DNA from: Caldilineales bacterium
GTDB taxonomy: Bacteria; Chloroflexota; Anaerolineae; JAAEKA01
Direction: 5' to 3'
Assembly: GCA_025055015.1 (NCBI GenBank)
Contig: JANWYQ010000027.1
Location: 1 to 38,030, forward strand
DNA: 38,030 nucleotides
A program made the position numbers and the translations under genes. Position 1 is the first letter of the stretch, and each line of letters starts with the position of its first letter. Below, piece after piece: positions 7,485-16,674 of the stretch. The notes below the pieces were generated by a model, which had not been told where the DNA came from, did no database searches, and worked only from the letters and a program-made list of their open reading frames with translations.

Positions 7485-8057
7485 ATGGAGATCCTCAAGG
7501 AGCGCATCCTGCGCGACGGCGTCAACCTGGGCAACGGCATCCTCAAGGTGGACAGCTTCATCAACCACCAGGTGGACCCCACCCTCATGTTGGCCGTGGG
7601 CGGCGCGCTGGCCGCGCGCTTCGCCCACCTGCACCCCAACAAGGTCTTCACCGCAGAGATCAGCGGCATCGCGCCGGCCTTCACCACGGCCCTGGCCCTG
7701 GGCGTGCCGGTGCTCTACGCGCGCAAGACCAAGCCCATCACCATGCACCCCAACGCCATCGTGCAACAGGCCCCCAGCCACACCAAGGGCCGCATCACCG
7801 AGATCATCGTCTCGCCGGAGTTCCTGGGCCCGCGCGATCGAGTGCTGATCGTGGACGACTTCCTGGCCACCGGCCAGACCATTGACGCCCTGGCCCGGCT
7901 GGTGGCGGACGCCGGCGCGCGGCTGGTGGGCATCGGCGCGGTGATCGAGAAGACCTTCGAGGGAGGCCGCGCGGCCCTGGCCCGTTGGGGCGTGCCCATC
8001 GAGGCGTTGGCCGTTATCACCAACATGGACAACGGCAAGATCGTCTTCGCCGAGTAG
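7485..8057 (+). CDS. xpt: Xanthine phosphoribosyltransferase
   Basis: Converts xanthine and PRPP to XMP in purine salvage; 190 residues, the usual length. The start [12 protein letters not shown] and the [17 protein letters not shown] block are typical of Xpt. The PRPP-binding loop is [13 protein letters not shown] at about 120-132, and the tail ([11 protein letters not shown]) also fits. The frame is open to 7386, but the family match begins at the ATG at 7485. guaA follows after 4 nt, so salvage-made XMP can be aminated directly to GMP by the next gene product. Confidence 0.92.
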   Translation: MEILKERILRDGVNLGNGILKVDSFINHQVDPTLMLAVGGALAARFAHLHPNKVFTAEISGIAPAFTTALALGVPVLYARKTKPITMHPNAIVQQAPSHTKGRITEIIVSPEFLGPRDRVLIVDDFLATGQTIDALARLVADAGARLVGIGAVIEKTFEGGRAALARWGVPIEALAVITNMDNGKIVFAE

Positions 8058-8061
8058 CCCC

Positions 8062-9675
8062 ATGGCCCACGACACTATCGTCGTCCTCGACTTCGGCTCG
8101 CAGTACGCCCAGCTCATCGCCCGCCGGCTGCGGGAGCAGCATGTCTACTCCGAGCTCGTCCCCTGGGACGAGCCGGGCGAGCGGGTGCTGGCCAACCCCC
8201 AGGTGCGCGGCCTGGTGCTCAGCGGCGGGCCGGCCAGCGTCTACGAGCCGGGCGCGCCCACCCTGCCGCCCTGGGTGTTGAAGTCCGGCCTGCCGGTGTT
8301 GGGGATCTGCTACGGCATGCAGCTCCTGGCCCACCACCTGGGGGGCCGCGTGGCGCCGGCCGCCGCGCGCGAGTACGGCCCAGCCCAGGTGGAGGTGCTG
8401 GACCCGTGCGACCCGCTGATGGCCGGCTTCGCCGCTGCTGCGCCTGGGGGCCGGGGACCGCTGCCGGTGTGGATGAGCCATGGCGACCGCATCGAAGCCC
8501 TGCCCCCCGGCTGGCACAGCCTGGCCCGCTCGGTCAACGCGCCCTACGCAGCCATGGGCGACCCCGGCCGCGGGCTCTACGGCGTCCAGTTCCACCCCGA
8601 GGTCACCCACACCCCCCAGGGCGCAGCCCTGCTGCGGGCCTTCGCCGTGGAGGTGTGCGGCGCGCTGGCCGACTGGACCCCGGCCAACTTCGTGGTGGAA
8701 AGCGTGGAGTCCATCCGCCAACAGGTGGGGCCAGAGCACGTCCTCTGCGGCCTGTCAGGCGGCGTGGACTCGGCGGTGGCTGCTGCGCTGCTGCACAAGG
8801 CCATCGGCGACCGGCTCACCTGCCTGTTCGTGGACCACGGGCTGCTGCGCCAGGGCGAGGCGACCCAGGTGATTGACACCTTCCAGCGCCACATGCAGAT
8901 GCGCCTGGTGGCCATCAACGCGGCCGAGGCCTTCCTCACCGACCTGCAAGGCGTCACCGACCCGGAGGAGAAGCGCCGGCGCATCGGCAACCGCTTCGTC
9001 CGCGTCTTCGAGGAGGAGGCGGCGCGCATCGTTGCCCAGTGGCAGCAGGAGGCCGGCAGCCGGCCCTCGCCCGGCGCCATCGGCTTCCTGGCCCAGGGCA
9101 CCCTCTACCCCGACGTGATCGAGAGCGCCAGCGGCAGCCGCGAGCGCGCGGCGCGCACCATCAAGACCCACCACAACGTGGGCGGCCTGCCGGCGGACAT
9201 GACCTTCCGGCTGATCGAGCCGCTGCGCTGGCTGTTCAAGGACGAGGTGCGGGCGGTGGGCGAGGCCTTAGGGCTGCCGGAGGAGATCGTCTGGCGGCAT
9301 CCCTTCCCCGGCCCCGGCCTGGCCATCCGCGTCCTGGGCGAGGTCACCTGGGAACGGCTGGAGACCCTGCGCCGGGCCGACGCCATCCTGCTGGAGGAGC
9401 TGCGCCGCGCCGGCCTCTACCGCCAGACGGCCCAAGTTTTCGCCGTGTTGCTGCCGGTGAAGAGCGTGGGCGTGATGGGCGACAACCGCACCTACGCCGA
9501 CGTGGTGGCGCTGCGGGCCGTCACCACCGACGACTTCATGACGGCCGACTGGGCGCGGCTGCCCTACGACCTGCTAGCGCGGGTCAGCAACCGCATCGTC
9601 AACGAGGTGCCCGGCGTCAACCGGGTGGTGTACGACATCACCAGCAAGCCGCCCGGCACCATCGAGTGGGAGTGA
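8062..9675 (+). CDS. guaA: GMP synthase (glutamine-hydrolysing)
   Basis: Aminates XMP to GMP using glutamine and ATP. The 537-residue protein has an N-terminal class I glutamine amidotransferase domain with nucleophile Cys83 (GICYGMQ) and the His178/Glu180 pair (HPEV). The ATP-pyrophosphatase domain starts with SGGVDS at 232-237. The C-terminal dimerisation domain contains [22 protein letters not shown] and the usual ending KPPGTIEWE. It sits 4 nt after xpt, and its TGA shares one base with the ATG of the following hydrolase gene, so the three are translated from one message. Confidence 0.97.
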   Translation: MAHDTIVVLDFGSQYAQLIARRLREQHVYSELVPWDEPGERVLANPQVRGLVLSGGPASVYEPGAPTLPPWVLKSGLPVLGICYGMQLLAHHLGGRVAPAAAREYGPAQVEVLDPCDPLMAGFAAAAPGGRGPLPVWMSHGDRIEALPPGWHSLARSVNAPYAAMGDPGRGLYGVQFHPEVTHTPQGAALLRAFAVEVCGALADWTPANFVVESVESIRQQVGPEHVLCGLSGGVDSAVAAALLHKAIGDRLTCLFVDHGLLRQGEATQVIDTFQRHMQMRLVAINAAEAFLTDLQGVTDPEEKRRRIGNRFVRVFEEEAARIVAQWQQEAGSRPSPGAIGFLAQGTLYPDVIESASGSRERAARTIKTHHNVGGLPADMTFRLIEPLRWLFKDEVRAVGEALGLPEEIVWRHPFPGPGLAIRVLGEVTWERLETLRRADAILLEELRRAGLYRQTAQVFAVLLPVKSVGVMGDNRTYADVVALRAVTTDDFMTADWARLPYDLLARVSNRIVNEVPGVNRVVYDITSKPPGTIEWE

Positions 9676-11183
9676 TGCGCAGCTTCTTGCTCTTCCTGCT
9701 GTTCCTGCTGGCGGCCCTGGCCCTGCTGCTGGGGCCCAGCGCCTACGCGTTCTACATCAGCCAGGGGCCGCTGCCGGGCGGGGTGACCCTGGCCGGCATG
9801 CCGCCTCAGGGGGAGACGCTGGAGGAGGTGGCCCGCAACCTGTACGAGGCCTTCCAGCAGCCGGTGGCGGTGTACTACGACCAACAGCGGATCGTCCTGC
9901 GGCCCAGCGACATCGGCTTCCAGGTAGACGTGAACGCCATGGTGGCCGAGGCGGTGCCCCTAGGCCAGGGGCTGCGCTTCTGGCGCCCCTTCCTGGGCCA
10001 GGTGCTGCAGCGGCCGGTGCGGCCGGTGGACGTGCCGCTGAAGTACACCCTGGACGTGCCCAAGCTGGCCGCCTGGTTCGAGGACGTGGCCCAGCGCTAC
10101 GACCAGCCGGCGCGGCCGCCCTACAGCGTGGCCCTGGCGCCCGGCACCCCCTACACCACCACCTTCATGTTCCAGGCGGGCAAGCCGGGGCTGGAGCTGG
10201 AGCCCAACCTCTCCCTGCCCTACGTGCTGGACGCGCTCACCTCGCCCACCGACCGGGAGGCGCACCTGGTGCTGGTGGAGGTGCCGCCGCCGCCCCCCTC
10301 CATCAAGGAGCTGGAGAAGCTGATCCAGCGGCGGGCGCAGCACTTCCCCGGCGTGGTGAGCGCCTGGGTGCGCCCGGTGGGCGGCGACGAGGAGGCGGCC
10401 GTGGACCCCGAGGTCGCCTTCGCCGGCATGAGCACCATGAAGATCCCCATCTTGGTGGAGCTCTACCGCTCGGTGATTGACGGCAAGCCCGACCTGGAGA
10501 CCCACAACCTGATCACCAAGACCATTGACCTGAGCGGCAACTTCACCGCCAACCTGCTGCTGCGCCAGATCGGCGGGGGTCCCATCGGCGCGGAGTGGGC
10601 CGGCGCCGACCGGGTCACGGCCACCATGCAGGCCCTGGGCCTGCGCAACACCTTCATGGCCACCCCCTACGACCGCGAGGAGCTGCCCAAGACCTACACC
10701 ACCCCCGCCAACAGCCGCACCGACGTCACCACCGACCCAGACAAGCACATGCAGACCACGGCCAAGGACATCGGCCTGCTGCTGGAGTGGATCGTGCAGT
10801 GCAGCCAGGGCGGCGGCACCCTGCTGGCAGCCTTCCCCGGCGAGCTCACCCCCGACGAATGCCAGCAGATGCTGGACTACATCGGCCTGAACAAGATCGG
10901 CCTCCTGCTGGAGCGGGGGGTGCCGGAGGGCACGCGCATCGTGCACAAGCACGGCTTCGTGCCCGACAGCCACAGCGACGCGGCGGTGGTGTGGGGCCCC
11001 ACCGGGCCCTACGTGGTCGCGCTCTTCATCCATAAGCCGGTGTGGGTCGAGTGGCACCTGAGCCAGAGCATCATGGCCGACGTCAGCAAGGCCGCTTGGG
11101 ACTACTTCACGCTGGTGGCCAACGGCGGCCAGCCGCCAGGCGCCGACCAGGAGACGGCGGGGAGCCCGTCGAGCAGCCCATGA
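9675..11183 (+). CDS. Exported serine hydrolase: peptidoglycan-binding-like domain plus beta-lactamase-fold domain
   Basis: A 502-residue protein. Residues 1-24 are one hydrophobic segment (signal peptide or anchor). Residues about 30-100 resemble the putative peptidoglycan-binding domain of VanW/YoaR proteins (GVTLAGMPPQGET...). From about 210 there is a class A beta-lactamase-like fold: Ser253-T-M-K256 (SxxK), Ser287-G-N289 in a stretch close to the SDN-TAANLLL-IGG block, and K425-H-G (KTG position). The Asp of SDN and the Thr of KTG are replaced, and no ExxLN Glu is seen, so true beta-lactamase activity is doubtful; a cell-wall peptidase or esterase is likelier. The ATG overlaps the guaA stop by one base. 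Confidence 0.8.
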   Translation: MRSFLLFLLFLLAALALLLGPSAYAFYISQGPLPGGVTLAGMPPQGETLEEVARNLYEAFQQPVAVYYDQQRIVLRPSDIGFQVDVNAMVAEAVPLGQGLRFWRPFLGQVLQRPVRPVDVPLKYTLDVPKLAAWFEDVAQRYDQPARPPYSVALAPGTPYTTTFMFQAGKPGLELEPNLSLPYVLDALTSPTDREAHLVLVEVPPPPPSIKELEKLIQRRAQHFPGVVSAWVRPVGGDEEAAVDPEVAFAGMSTMKIPILVELYRSVIDGKPDLETHNLITKTIDLSGNFTANLLLRQIGGGPIGAEWAGADRVTATMQALGLRNTFMATPYDREELPKTYTTPANSRTDVTTDPDKHMQTTAKDIGLLLEWIVQCSQGGGTLLAAFPGELTPDECQQMLDYIGLNKIGLLLERGVPEGTRIVHKHGFVPDSHSDAAVVWGPTGPYVVALFIHKPVWVEWHLSQSIMADVSKAAWDYFTLVANGGQPPGADQETAGSPSSSP

Positions 11184-11408
11184 CAGGCCCCTGAGGAACA
11201 GCCCCTGGCAGTCAGGGCCGGAACAGGCTGGGGGAAGGCAACGCAGTCTACAGCGGCCGAGGCGCTGACGCGGGTGGGTTAGGATGACACGCGTCATTTT
11301 TCCAGGCGTTGCACCCTGCTAAAATGGGGCATAGCAGGCGCAAACGCAGCCCGGCCAGCACGCCGTGCTGCCCCGGGCTCCTTAACCTGCCCGCACGCGA
11401 GGTCTTCG
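11184..11408 (+). promoter_or_regulatory. Gap before the ATPase operon with weak terminator and promoter signals
   Basis: No gene is seen. ATGAC-ACGC-GTCAT at 11284-11297 followed by T residues to 11301 could be a weak terminator. TAAAAT at 11320-11325 is the best -10 candidate for the ATPase operon, with only a poor -35 (TTTTTC at 11297-11302). GAGG at about 11399 serves as the ribosome binding site of subunit D. Confidence 0.35.
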
Positions 11409-12092
11409 ATGACCCTGTCAACCGCTGCAGGCGATCCCATCACCCCCACGCGCATGGAGCTGTTGGCGCGACGCAGCCAGCTCGAGCTGGCTGCGCAGGG
11501 TCGCGACCTGCTGAAGGAGAAGCGCAACGCGCTCCTGAAGGAGCTGCGCAAGGTGGCGGACCTGGTCATGACCAGCAGCGAGGTGCTGGAGCGAGCGGCC
11601 GCCGAGAGCGCGCGGCTGCTGGCCCAGGCGGAGGCGTTGGACGGGCCCGAGGCAGTGCGATCGGCCGCGCTGGCCGCCGCTGCTGACCTGTCCCTCCAGG
11701 TGCGCACCGTCACCGTCATGGGCGTTACCGTGCCTGAGATCGAGCACCAACCGGTCACCCGCAGCCTGACCGCGCGCGGCTACAGCCTGGACAGCACCTC
11801 GGCGCGCATTGATGCGGTGGCTGAAAGCTTCGAGCGCCAGCTGGACCTGCTTCTGGAGCTGGCCACCAGCGAGCTGCGGCTGCGTCGTTTGGCCGTGGAG
11901 GTGGGCAAGACGACCCGCCGCGTGAACGCCCTAGAGCATGTGCTGATCCCGCGGCTGCGCCGCCAGATCGCCCTGATCGAGATGGCGCTGGAGGAGCGGG
12001 AGCGCGAGGACCACGTGCGACTGAAACGGGTGAAGGCGCGGCTGGCTAGGCGCAACAGCTCTCAAGCGCCGGAAGCGGAGACACGACCATGA
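11409..12092 (+). CDS. atpD: V/A-type ATPase subunit D
   Basis: Central-stalk (rotor shaft) subunit that couples catalysis in the A3B3 head to rotation of the membrane ring. The 227-residue, almost wholly helical protein starts with TPTRMELLARRSQLELAAQG and RDLLKEKRNALLKEL, and carries TTRRVNALEHVLIPRL near the C-terminal third, both hallmarks of subunit D. The final residues are polar and variable. It is first in the operon, whereas in Thermus and most bacterial A/V-ATPase clusters D is last. Its TGA overlaps the next ATG by four bases. Confidence 0.93.
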   Translation: MTLSTAAGDPITPTRMELLARRSQLELAAQGRDLLKEKRNALLKELRKVADLVMTSSEVLERAAAESARLLAQAEALDGPEAVRSAALAAAADLSLQVRTVTVMGVTVPEIEHQPVTRSLTARGYSLDSTSARIDAVAESFERQLDLLLELATSELRLRRLAVEVGKTTRRVNALEHVLIPRLRRQIALIEMALEEREREDHVRLKRVKARLARRNSSQAPEAETRP

Positions 12093-12442
12093 GGGCCACC
12101 GAGGCTTCGTCTCCCCAGGTCACGCCGCTCGAGGCGATCTTGCTCAAGGAGCAGGAGGTGGCGGAGCGCCTCCAGGCCGCCCGCGAGGCGGCCGAGGCGC
12201 GGGTGCAGGCCGCCCGCCAGGCCGCTGAGCGCTTGGTGGCCGAGGCACAGGCGCGCAGCGAGGCCCGCAGCCGGCAACACTACGCCCAGGGGATGGCCGC
12301 TGCGCAGGCCGAGGCGGCGGAGATCGTCCGCCAGGGGGAGATGGCCGGCGCTCAGCTGGAGAAGGAGGCGGAGCTTCACATGGCCGAGGTGGTGCGCCAA
12401 ATGGTGGCGTTGGTGCTACCCTCTCCCGGAGGACGCCCATGA
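12089..12442 (+). CDS. V/A-type ATPase peripheral-stalk subunit G/H
   Basis: A 117-residue coiled-coil protein rich in Ala, Glu, Gln and Arg (for example EQEVAERLQAAREAAEAR). By composition, length and position it is the G (also called H or F) subunit, which pairs with subunit E as the peripheral stalk. No catalytic residues are expected. Translationally coupled on both sides: ATGA overlap with subunit D and with subunit I. Confidence 0.8.
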   Translation: MRATEASSPQVTPLEAILLKEQEVAERLQAAREAAEARVQAARQAAERLVAEAQARSEARSRQHYAQGMAAAQAEAAEIVRQGEMAGAQLEKEAELHMAEVVRQMVALVLPSPGGRP

Positions 12443-14343
12443 TCGTGCCCATGGCCAAAGTGCAGATCATCGGCCACCTGCGCTGCCTGGACGAGACGCT
12501 GCAACAGCTGTATCAGCTCCGGCTGGTGCATATCATCGAGCACGGGCCGCAGGCGGGCGCTGCGCTGCGCACTGCGACTCTCGGCGCCGAACGTCTCAAG
12601 GAGCAGGAGACGCTGCGCTACCTGCGCGCGCGGCTGGAGGCCGTCCTTCAGCTTCTGCCGCCCAGGGCTGGTCCGGCACAGCCGGCCGAGCCGCCCACGG
12701 TGTTCAGCGCCGAAGAGATCGAGGCGCTGCGCGCCGAGATCGAGACCATCACCCCGCGCCTCGAGGCCTTGGTGCAGCAGATGGACGCGCTGCGCCAAGA
12801 GCAGGCCACCTTGCCCCGCTATGCCCAGTCCATCCAGCGGCTGCTGCCCCTGGTCCCCACCCTGGCCCAACCCCAGCGGTTCGAGACGGTGGCCCTCCTG
12901 CTCAACCGTCGCCACGCGCGCGTGTTGGAGCTCCTGAGCGAGGATCTAACTGCGCTGATGGGCCAACGCTTCGTCATCACCTCGGCGCCGGTGGACGGCG
13001 ATACTCTCGGGGCCGTGTTGGTCTTCCCGCGACGCTACTCGGCCCAGGTCCACGCACTGCTGGGGCGAGAGCGGGTCAGCGAGGTGCGGCTGCCGCCGTC
13101 GCTCGCCGACATGCCCCTCTCGCGCGCCCTGGCGACCATCGAGCAGCGCCTCCACCAGATCCCGGCGGAGCTGGCGGCGGCCGAGGCGGAGCTGGACGCG
13201 CTGACGGCCCCCCACCGCGAGCGCTGGGCTGCGGCCAGCCGCTATATCGCCGACCGCTTGAACCAGCTCAACGCAGTGCGCCTGTTGGGCGCCACGGAGC
13301 ACACCTTCGTGCTGGTCGGCTGGGTGCCACGGCAGGAGGTACCCCGGCTGCAGGCGCTGCTGGCTGAGCGTGTCGGTCCGGCGGTCGTGTGCCACGAGCT
13401 GCCCTTGTCGGAGGAGGATCGAAGCCAGGCGCCGGTGCTGTTGCAGAACCCGCCCCCTGCGCGGCCCTACGAGTTCCTGGTGCGGCTGCTGTCGCTGCCC
13501 CGCTACGGCACCATAGATCCTACCCTGCTGATGAGCCTGTTTCTGCCCTTGTTCTTCGGGATCACCCTGGGCGACGTCGCCTACGGCCTGGCGCTGATAG
13601 GGATCGCCCTGCTCTTGCGCCGCCGGCTGGGCGGCAGCTCGGCGACGTGGCGCGACCTGAGCCACGTGCTGCTGATGGGCGGGGCCTGGTCGGTCGTGTT
13701 TGGTTTCGTGTACGGCGAGCTCCTGGGCAACCTGGGACACCAGCTGGGCATGCACCCCCTGTGGCTCAACCGAGAGGAGGCCCTGCAGCCGCTGCTGCTC
13801 TTCTCCGTGGCCATCGGTGTAGGCCATGTCACCTTGGGTCTGCTGCTGGGGGTGTGGGTGGCCTGGCGGGAGCGCCACCGCCATGCGCTGCTGGAGAAGG
13901 TTGGCCTGTTGGTGGCGCTGATGGGGCTGTTCCTGATGGCGGCGCAGGTGATCGGCCGGCTGCCGCGCGGCTTCTTCACCCCGGGCTTGGCCGCCCTGGT
14001 GGTCGGGCTAGTGCTGCTGATCCGCTCCATGGGCGCGCTGGGGCTGCTGATGGCTCCCCTGGAGGTGTTGAGCACCGTCGGCAACATGCTGTCGTACCTG
14101 CGCATCGCTGCGATTGGGCTATCCTCCGTCTACCTAGCGCGGGTGGCCAACGAGATGGTGGGCGCGCTGGGTCCGCTCTGGCTAGGCGTGCTGGTTGCGG
14201 TGTTCTTCCACGCGCTGAACGTGGCCCTGGGCGCCTTCAGCCCCACCATCCACTCGCTGCGCTTGCACTACGTGGAGTTCTTCGGCAAGTTCTACCAAGA
14301 GGGCGGCAGGCCGTACGAGCCGTTTGGCGCTGCCTCCCCATGA
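12439..14343 (+). CDS. atpI: V/A-type ATPase membrane subunit I (a)
   Basis: Stator membrane subunit with the two ion half-channels and the arginine that releases the ion from the rotor ring. The 634-residue protein has a soluble N-terminal half (to about 340, with long coiled helices) and a C-terminal half of about seven to eight membrane segments. Typical blocks are seen: RYGTIDPTLLMSLFLPLFFGITLGDVAYG (first membrane part), LGNMLSYLRIAAIGL-like STVGNMLSYLRIAAIGLSS, and the ending SLRLHYVEFFGKFYQEGGRPYEPF. The Arg in SYLRIAA is the expected essential arginine (family knowledge). Coupled to the previous gene by an ATGA overlap. Confidence 0.93.
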   Translation: MIVPMAKVQIIGHLRCLDETLQQLYQLRLVHIIEHGPQAGAALRTATLGAERLKEQETLRYLRARLEAVLQLLPPRAGPAQPAEPPTVFSAEEIEALRAEIETITPRLEALVQQMDALRQEQATLPRYAQSIQRLLPLVPTLAQPQRFETVALLLNRRHARVLELLSEDLTALMGQRFVITSAPVDGDTLGAVLVFPRRYSAQVHALLGRERVSEVRLPPSLADMPLSRALATIEQRLHQIPAELAAAEAELDALTAPHRERWAAASRYIADRLNQLNAVRLLGATEHTFVLVGWVPRQEVPRLQALLAERVGPAVVCHELPLSEEDRSQAPVLLQNPPPARPYEFLVRLLSLPRYGTIDPTLLMSLFLPLFFGITLGDVAYGLALIGIALLLRRRLGGSSATWRDLSHVLLMGGAWSVVFGFVYGELLGNLGHQLGMHPLWLNREEALQPLLLFSVAIGVGHVTLGLLLGVWVAWRERHRHALLEKVGLLVALMGLFLMAAQVIGRLPRGFFTPGLAALVVGLVLLIRSMGALGLLMAPLEVLSTVGNMLSYLRIAAIGLSSVYLARVANEMVGALGPLWLGVLVAVFFHALNVALGAFSPTIHSLRLHYVEFFGKFYQEGGRPYEPFGAASP

Positions 14344-14366
14344 CGAAGGCAACGAGGAGACCCGAC

Positions 14367-14591
14367 ATGGAGCTTGGCTTGCTCGCTTTGGGCGCGGGCT
14401 TGGCCGTGGGGCTGACAGCCATCGGCACCGGCTACGCCCAAGCCCGCATCGGCTCGGCCGGCATCGGCGCCATCGCCGAGAAGCCGGAAGTCGCCGGCCG
14501 CGTGATTCTGTTGGTGGCGATTCCGGAGACCATGATCATCCTCGGTTTCGCCGTGGCCGCCATGATCATCCTGCTGCTGGGCGGCGGATGA
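14367..14591 (+). CDS. atpK: V/A-type ATPase rotor-ring subunit K (c)
   Basis: A 74-residue proteolipid with two membrane helices (about 3-28 and 45-72), the single-hairpin form rather than the four-helix form of Enterococcus NtpK. The ion-carrying carboxylate is Glu54 in IPETMIILGF. The loop is IAEKPEVAGR. Helix 1 carries Gln25 (TGYAQARIG), and Thr55 follows the Glu; both residue types occur in sodium-binding rings, but the full set of ligands cannot be assigned here, so H+ or Na+ remains open. It starts 23 nt after subunit I, with GAGGAG upstream, and its stop overlaps the ATG of subunit E. Confidence 0.93.
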   Translation: MELGLLALGAGLAVGLTAIGTGYAQARIGSAGIGAIAEKPEVAGRVILLVAIPETMIILGFAVAAMIILLLGGG

Positions 14592-15217
14592 CGGAGTCGC
14601 CGATGGCCCTGGAACACCTCCTGGCTGCCATTGAGCAAGAGACAGCACAAGAGATCGGCCGCATCGAGGCGGAAAGCCATCGCGCGGCCCAAGAGATCCT
14701 GGCCCAGGCGCACGCCCGCAGCCAGGAGATTGAGGCAGAGGCGCTGGCCGCGGCCGAGCGGGCCCTGCGCGGCGACGCGGCACGGCTGGTCGTTCAGTCG
14801 CGCATCCAGGCCACGCGCTCGGTGATGCACGCCCGCGAGGCCATCTACCGCCGCGCAGTGCAACAGACGGAGGCTGAGCTGGCCGCCGCGCGCAGCCGGC
14901 CCGACTACCCCGCTCTCCTGGCGGCGCTGCTAGCCGAGGCGATCGCTGCCCTGCCCAGGGAAGTCGTTGACGGTCCCGACGCCGGCCTGGTGGTCTACTG
15001 CGACCCGCGCGACGCTCCGTCGGTGCAGGCGCTGCTGGCGGGCCGACGGGCGACGGTGGCGCCGTCGCTGACCACTTGGGGCGGGGTGGATGTGGCCACG
15101 GCCGACCAGCGCATCGTGGCCCGCAACACCCTGGAGGCGCGGCTGGCACGCGCCGAGCCACACCTGCGCCGCCTGGTAGCCCAGGCGCTCTTCGCCGTCG
15201 CTGAGCCCCATGTCTGA
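14588..15217 (+). CDS. atpE: V/A-type ATPase peripheral-stalk subunit E
   Basis: A 209-residue protein: helical N-terminal half rich in Ala/Glu/Gln (IEQETAQEIGRIEAESHRAA) and a globular C-terminal part with GGVDVATADQRIVARNTLEARL, the typical end motif of subunit E. It forms the peripheral stalk with subunit G/H. The ATG at 14588 overlaps the stop of subunit K (ATGA); an in-frame ATG at 14603 is a less likely alternative. Its last codons overlap the start of subunit C by eight bases. Confidence 0.9.
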   Translation: MTESPMALEHLLAAIEQETAQEIGRIEAESHRAAQEILAQAHARSQEIEAEALAAAERALRGDAARLVVQSRIQATRSVMHAREAIYRRAVQQTEAELAAARSRPDYPALLAALLAEAIAALPREVVDGPDAGLVVYCDPRDAPSVQALLAGRRATVAPSLTTWGGVDVATADQRIVARNTLEARLARAEPHLRRLVAQALFAVAEPHV

Positions 15218-16325
15218 CGACTTCGGCTACGGCAATGCCCGCCTGCGCGCCATGAAGGCGCACCTGTTCGACGCCCGGCACTACCAAGAGCTGCTGGCCA
15301 AGGACCTGGACGGGCTGATCGGCAGCCTGGCTCAGACCGTCTACAAGCCCGACGTGGACGCGGCCCTGGTCCGCTTTCGCGGGGTGCAGGTGGTGTACGA
15401 GGCGGTGCGCACCCACCTGGCCCGCACCTTGCGCCGGGTGGCCGGCTTCTACCAGGGCCGGCCGCGACAGCAGGTGGACCTGCTGCTGGCGCGCTGGGAT
15501 CGGCGCAACCTGCTGACGGTGTTGCGCAGCCAGGCCCTCCCCCCGCTGCGCCGGCCGGAGGAGCCCACGGCCCTGCTGGTGCCGGCCGGCGCCCTGGACG
15601 AGGCGGCGCTTGCTGAGCTGTTGCGCCAGCCCGACCTACGCAGCACCGTTGACCTGCTGGTGAGCTGGCTGCCCGACGCGGCCATGGCCCACAGCCTATT
15701 GGACGCCTGGCCGACCTACGCACAGACCGGCAACCTGGCCGTGCTGGAGCACGCGCTCAACAGCGCCTACGCCCGCTGGCTGGATGCCCAGGTGCAGTGT
15801 GCCCAGCCGATCGGAGACGGCCAGGGCTGGCTGCGCCGCGTGCTGTGCGCCGAGATCGAGCAGGCCAACCTGCTGATCAGCTTGCGGCTGCGCCAGGCGC
15901 GGCTGGTCGGCCAGCACGGCTGGGAAGCGGCGGTCCAGGGCGAGACGGACGAGACCCCCTTCCTGCCCTGTGGCCGGATCAAGCCCGGCCTGTTGGCCGA
16001 CATCGTCTCCTGCGAGACTGCAGCCGAGGTGGTTGGCCTGCTGGCCAGGGTCCCCGGCCTGAGCGCGTGGCAGCCGGCCCTGGCCGAATGGCAGGAGACC
16101 GATGACCTGCTGGCCCTAGAGCGAAACCTGGAGCGCGCGCTGACCCGCCAAGCCATAGACTTGTTCGTGGTCGGCGATCCGCTGAGCGTGGCCGTGCCCA
16201 TTGCTTTCGTGTGGGCCAAGGAGAACGAAGCCCGCAACCTGCGCTTGCTAGCCCAGGGCTTGGCGCACCAGATGCCGCCGGACGAGATACGGCAGACGCT
16301 GTTCTTATGGCCCGCCTCATCGTAG
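15210..16325 (+). CDS. atpC: V/A-type ATPase subunit C (d/AC39)
   Basis: Funnel-shaped subunit that seats the central shaft on the membrane ring; 371 residues, mostly helical. The N-terminal part FGYGNARLRAMKAHLF and the C-terminal GDPLSVAVPIAFVWAKENEARNLRL block are the signatures of the AC39 family. Both neighbours overlap it (8 bases with E, 19 bases with F). Confidence 0.9.
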   Translation: MSDDFGYGNARLRAMKAHLFDARHYQELLAKDLDGLIGSLAQTVYKPDVDAALVRFRGVQVVYEAVRTHLARTLRRVAGFYQGRPRQQVDLLLARWDRRNLLTVLRSQALPPLRRPEEPTALLVPAGALDEAALAELLRQPDLRSTVDLLVSWLPDAAMAHSLLDAWPTYAQTGNLAVLEHALNSAYARWLDAQVQCAQPIGDGQGWLRRVLCAEIEQANLLISLRLRQARLVGQHGWEAAVQGETDETPFLPCGRIKPGLLADIVSCETAAEVVGLLARVPGLSAWQPALAEWQETDDLLALERNLERALTRQAIDLFVVGDPLSVAVPIAFVWAKENEARNLRLLAQGLAHQMPPDEIRQTLFLWPASS

Positions 16326-16654
16326 TCACCACGCCCGAGCTGGCGCCCGGCTTTCAGCTCACCGGCGCAGTGACCCTGGCCGCCGGCTCTGCCCGTGCGG
16401 CCAGCGCCCTGGTGCGCGAGCTGCTGCAGCGCAAGGAAGAAGGCATCATCGCCGTACACGAGCCCTACTGGCAGGAGATGGACCTCGACTTGCGCCGTCG
16501 GCTGGAGCGCATTGTCAACCCCGTGGTGATCCCCTTGCCCACCGGCCGGCTGGCGGCTGCGCCGGCCGAGCGCCGAGCGGCCATTGCGGCGATGCTACGC
16601 CAGGTGATCGGCTATCGCATCACGCTGCCCGGCGAGGAGGCCACAGCCAAGTGA
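16307..16654 (+). CDS. atpF: V/A-type ATPase subunit F
   Basis: Small shaft subunit (115 residues) bound to subunit D. Seen: an N-terminal strand MARLIVVTTPELAPGFQL, Gly/Ala turn, KEEGIIAVHEPYW, and PVVIPLPTGR, all in the family order. The ATG at 16307 lies inside the end of subunit C, and the family match begins there; the frame open to 16211 is not needed. Confidence 0.88.
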   Translation: MARLIVVTTPELAPGFQLTGAVTLAAGSARAASALVRELLQRKEEGIIAVHEPYWQEMDLDLRRRLERIVNPVVIPLPTGRLAAAPAERRAAIAAMLRQVIGYRITLPGEEATAK

Positions 16655-16674
16655 CCGGACCCGGAGTGAGCGCT

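Noticed and set aside
16651-16674. GTG start of ATPase subunit A at 16651
   Set aside because: It overlaps the previous stop, but the family similarity and a GGAG ribosome binding site both point to ATG 16675.
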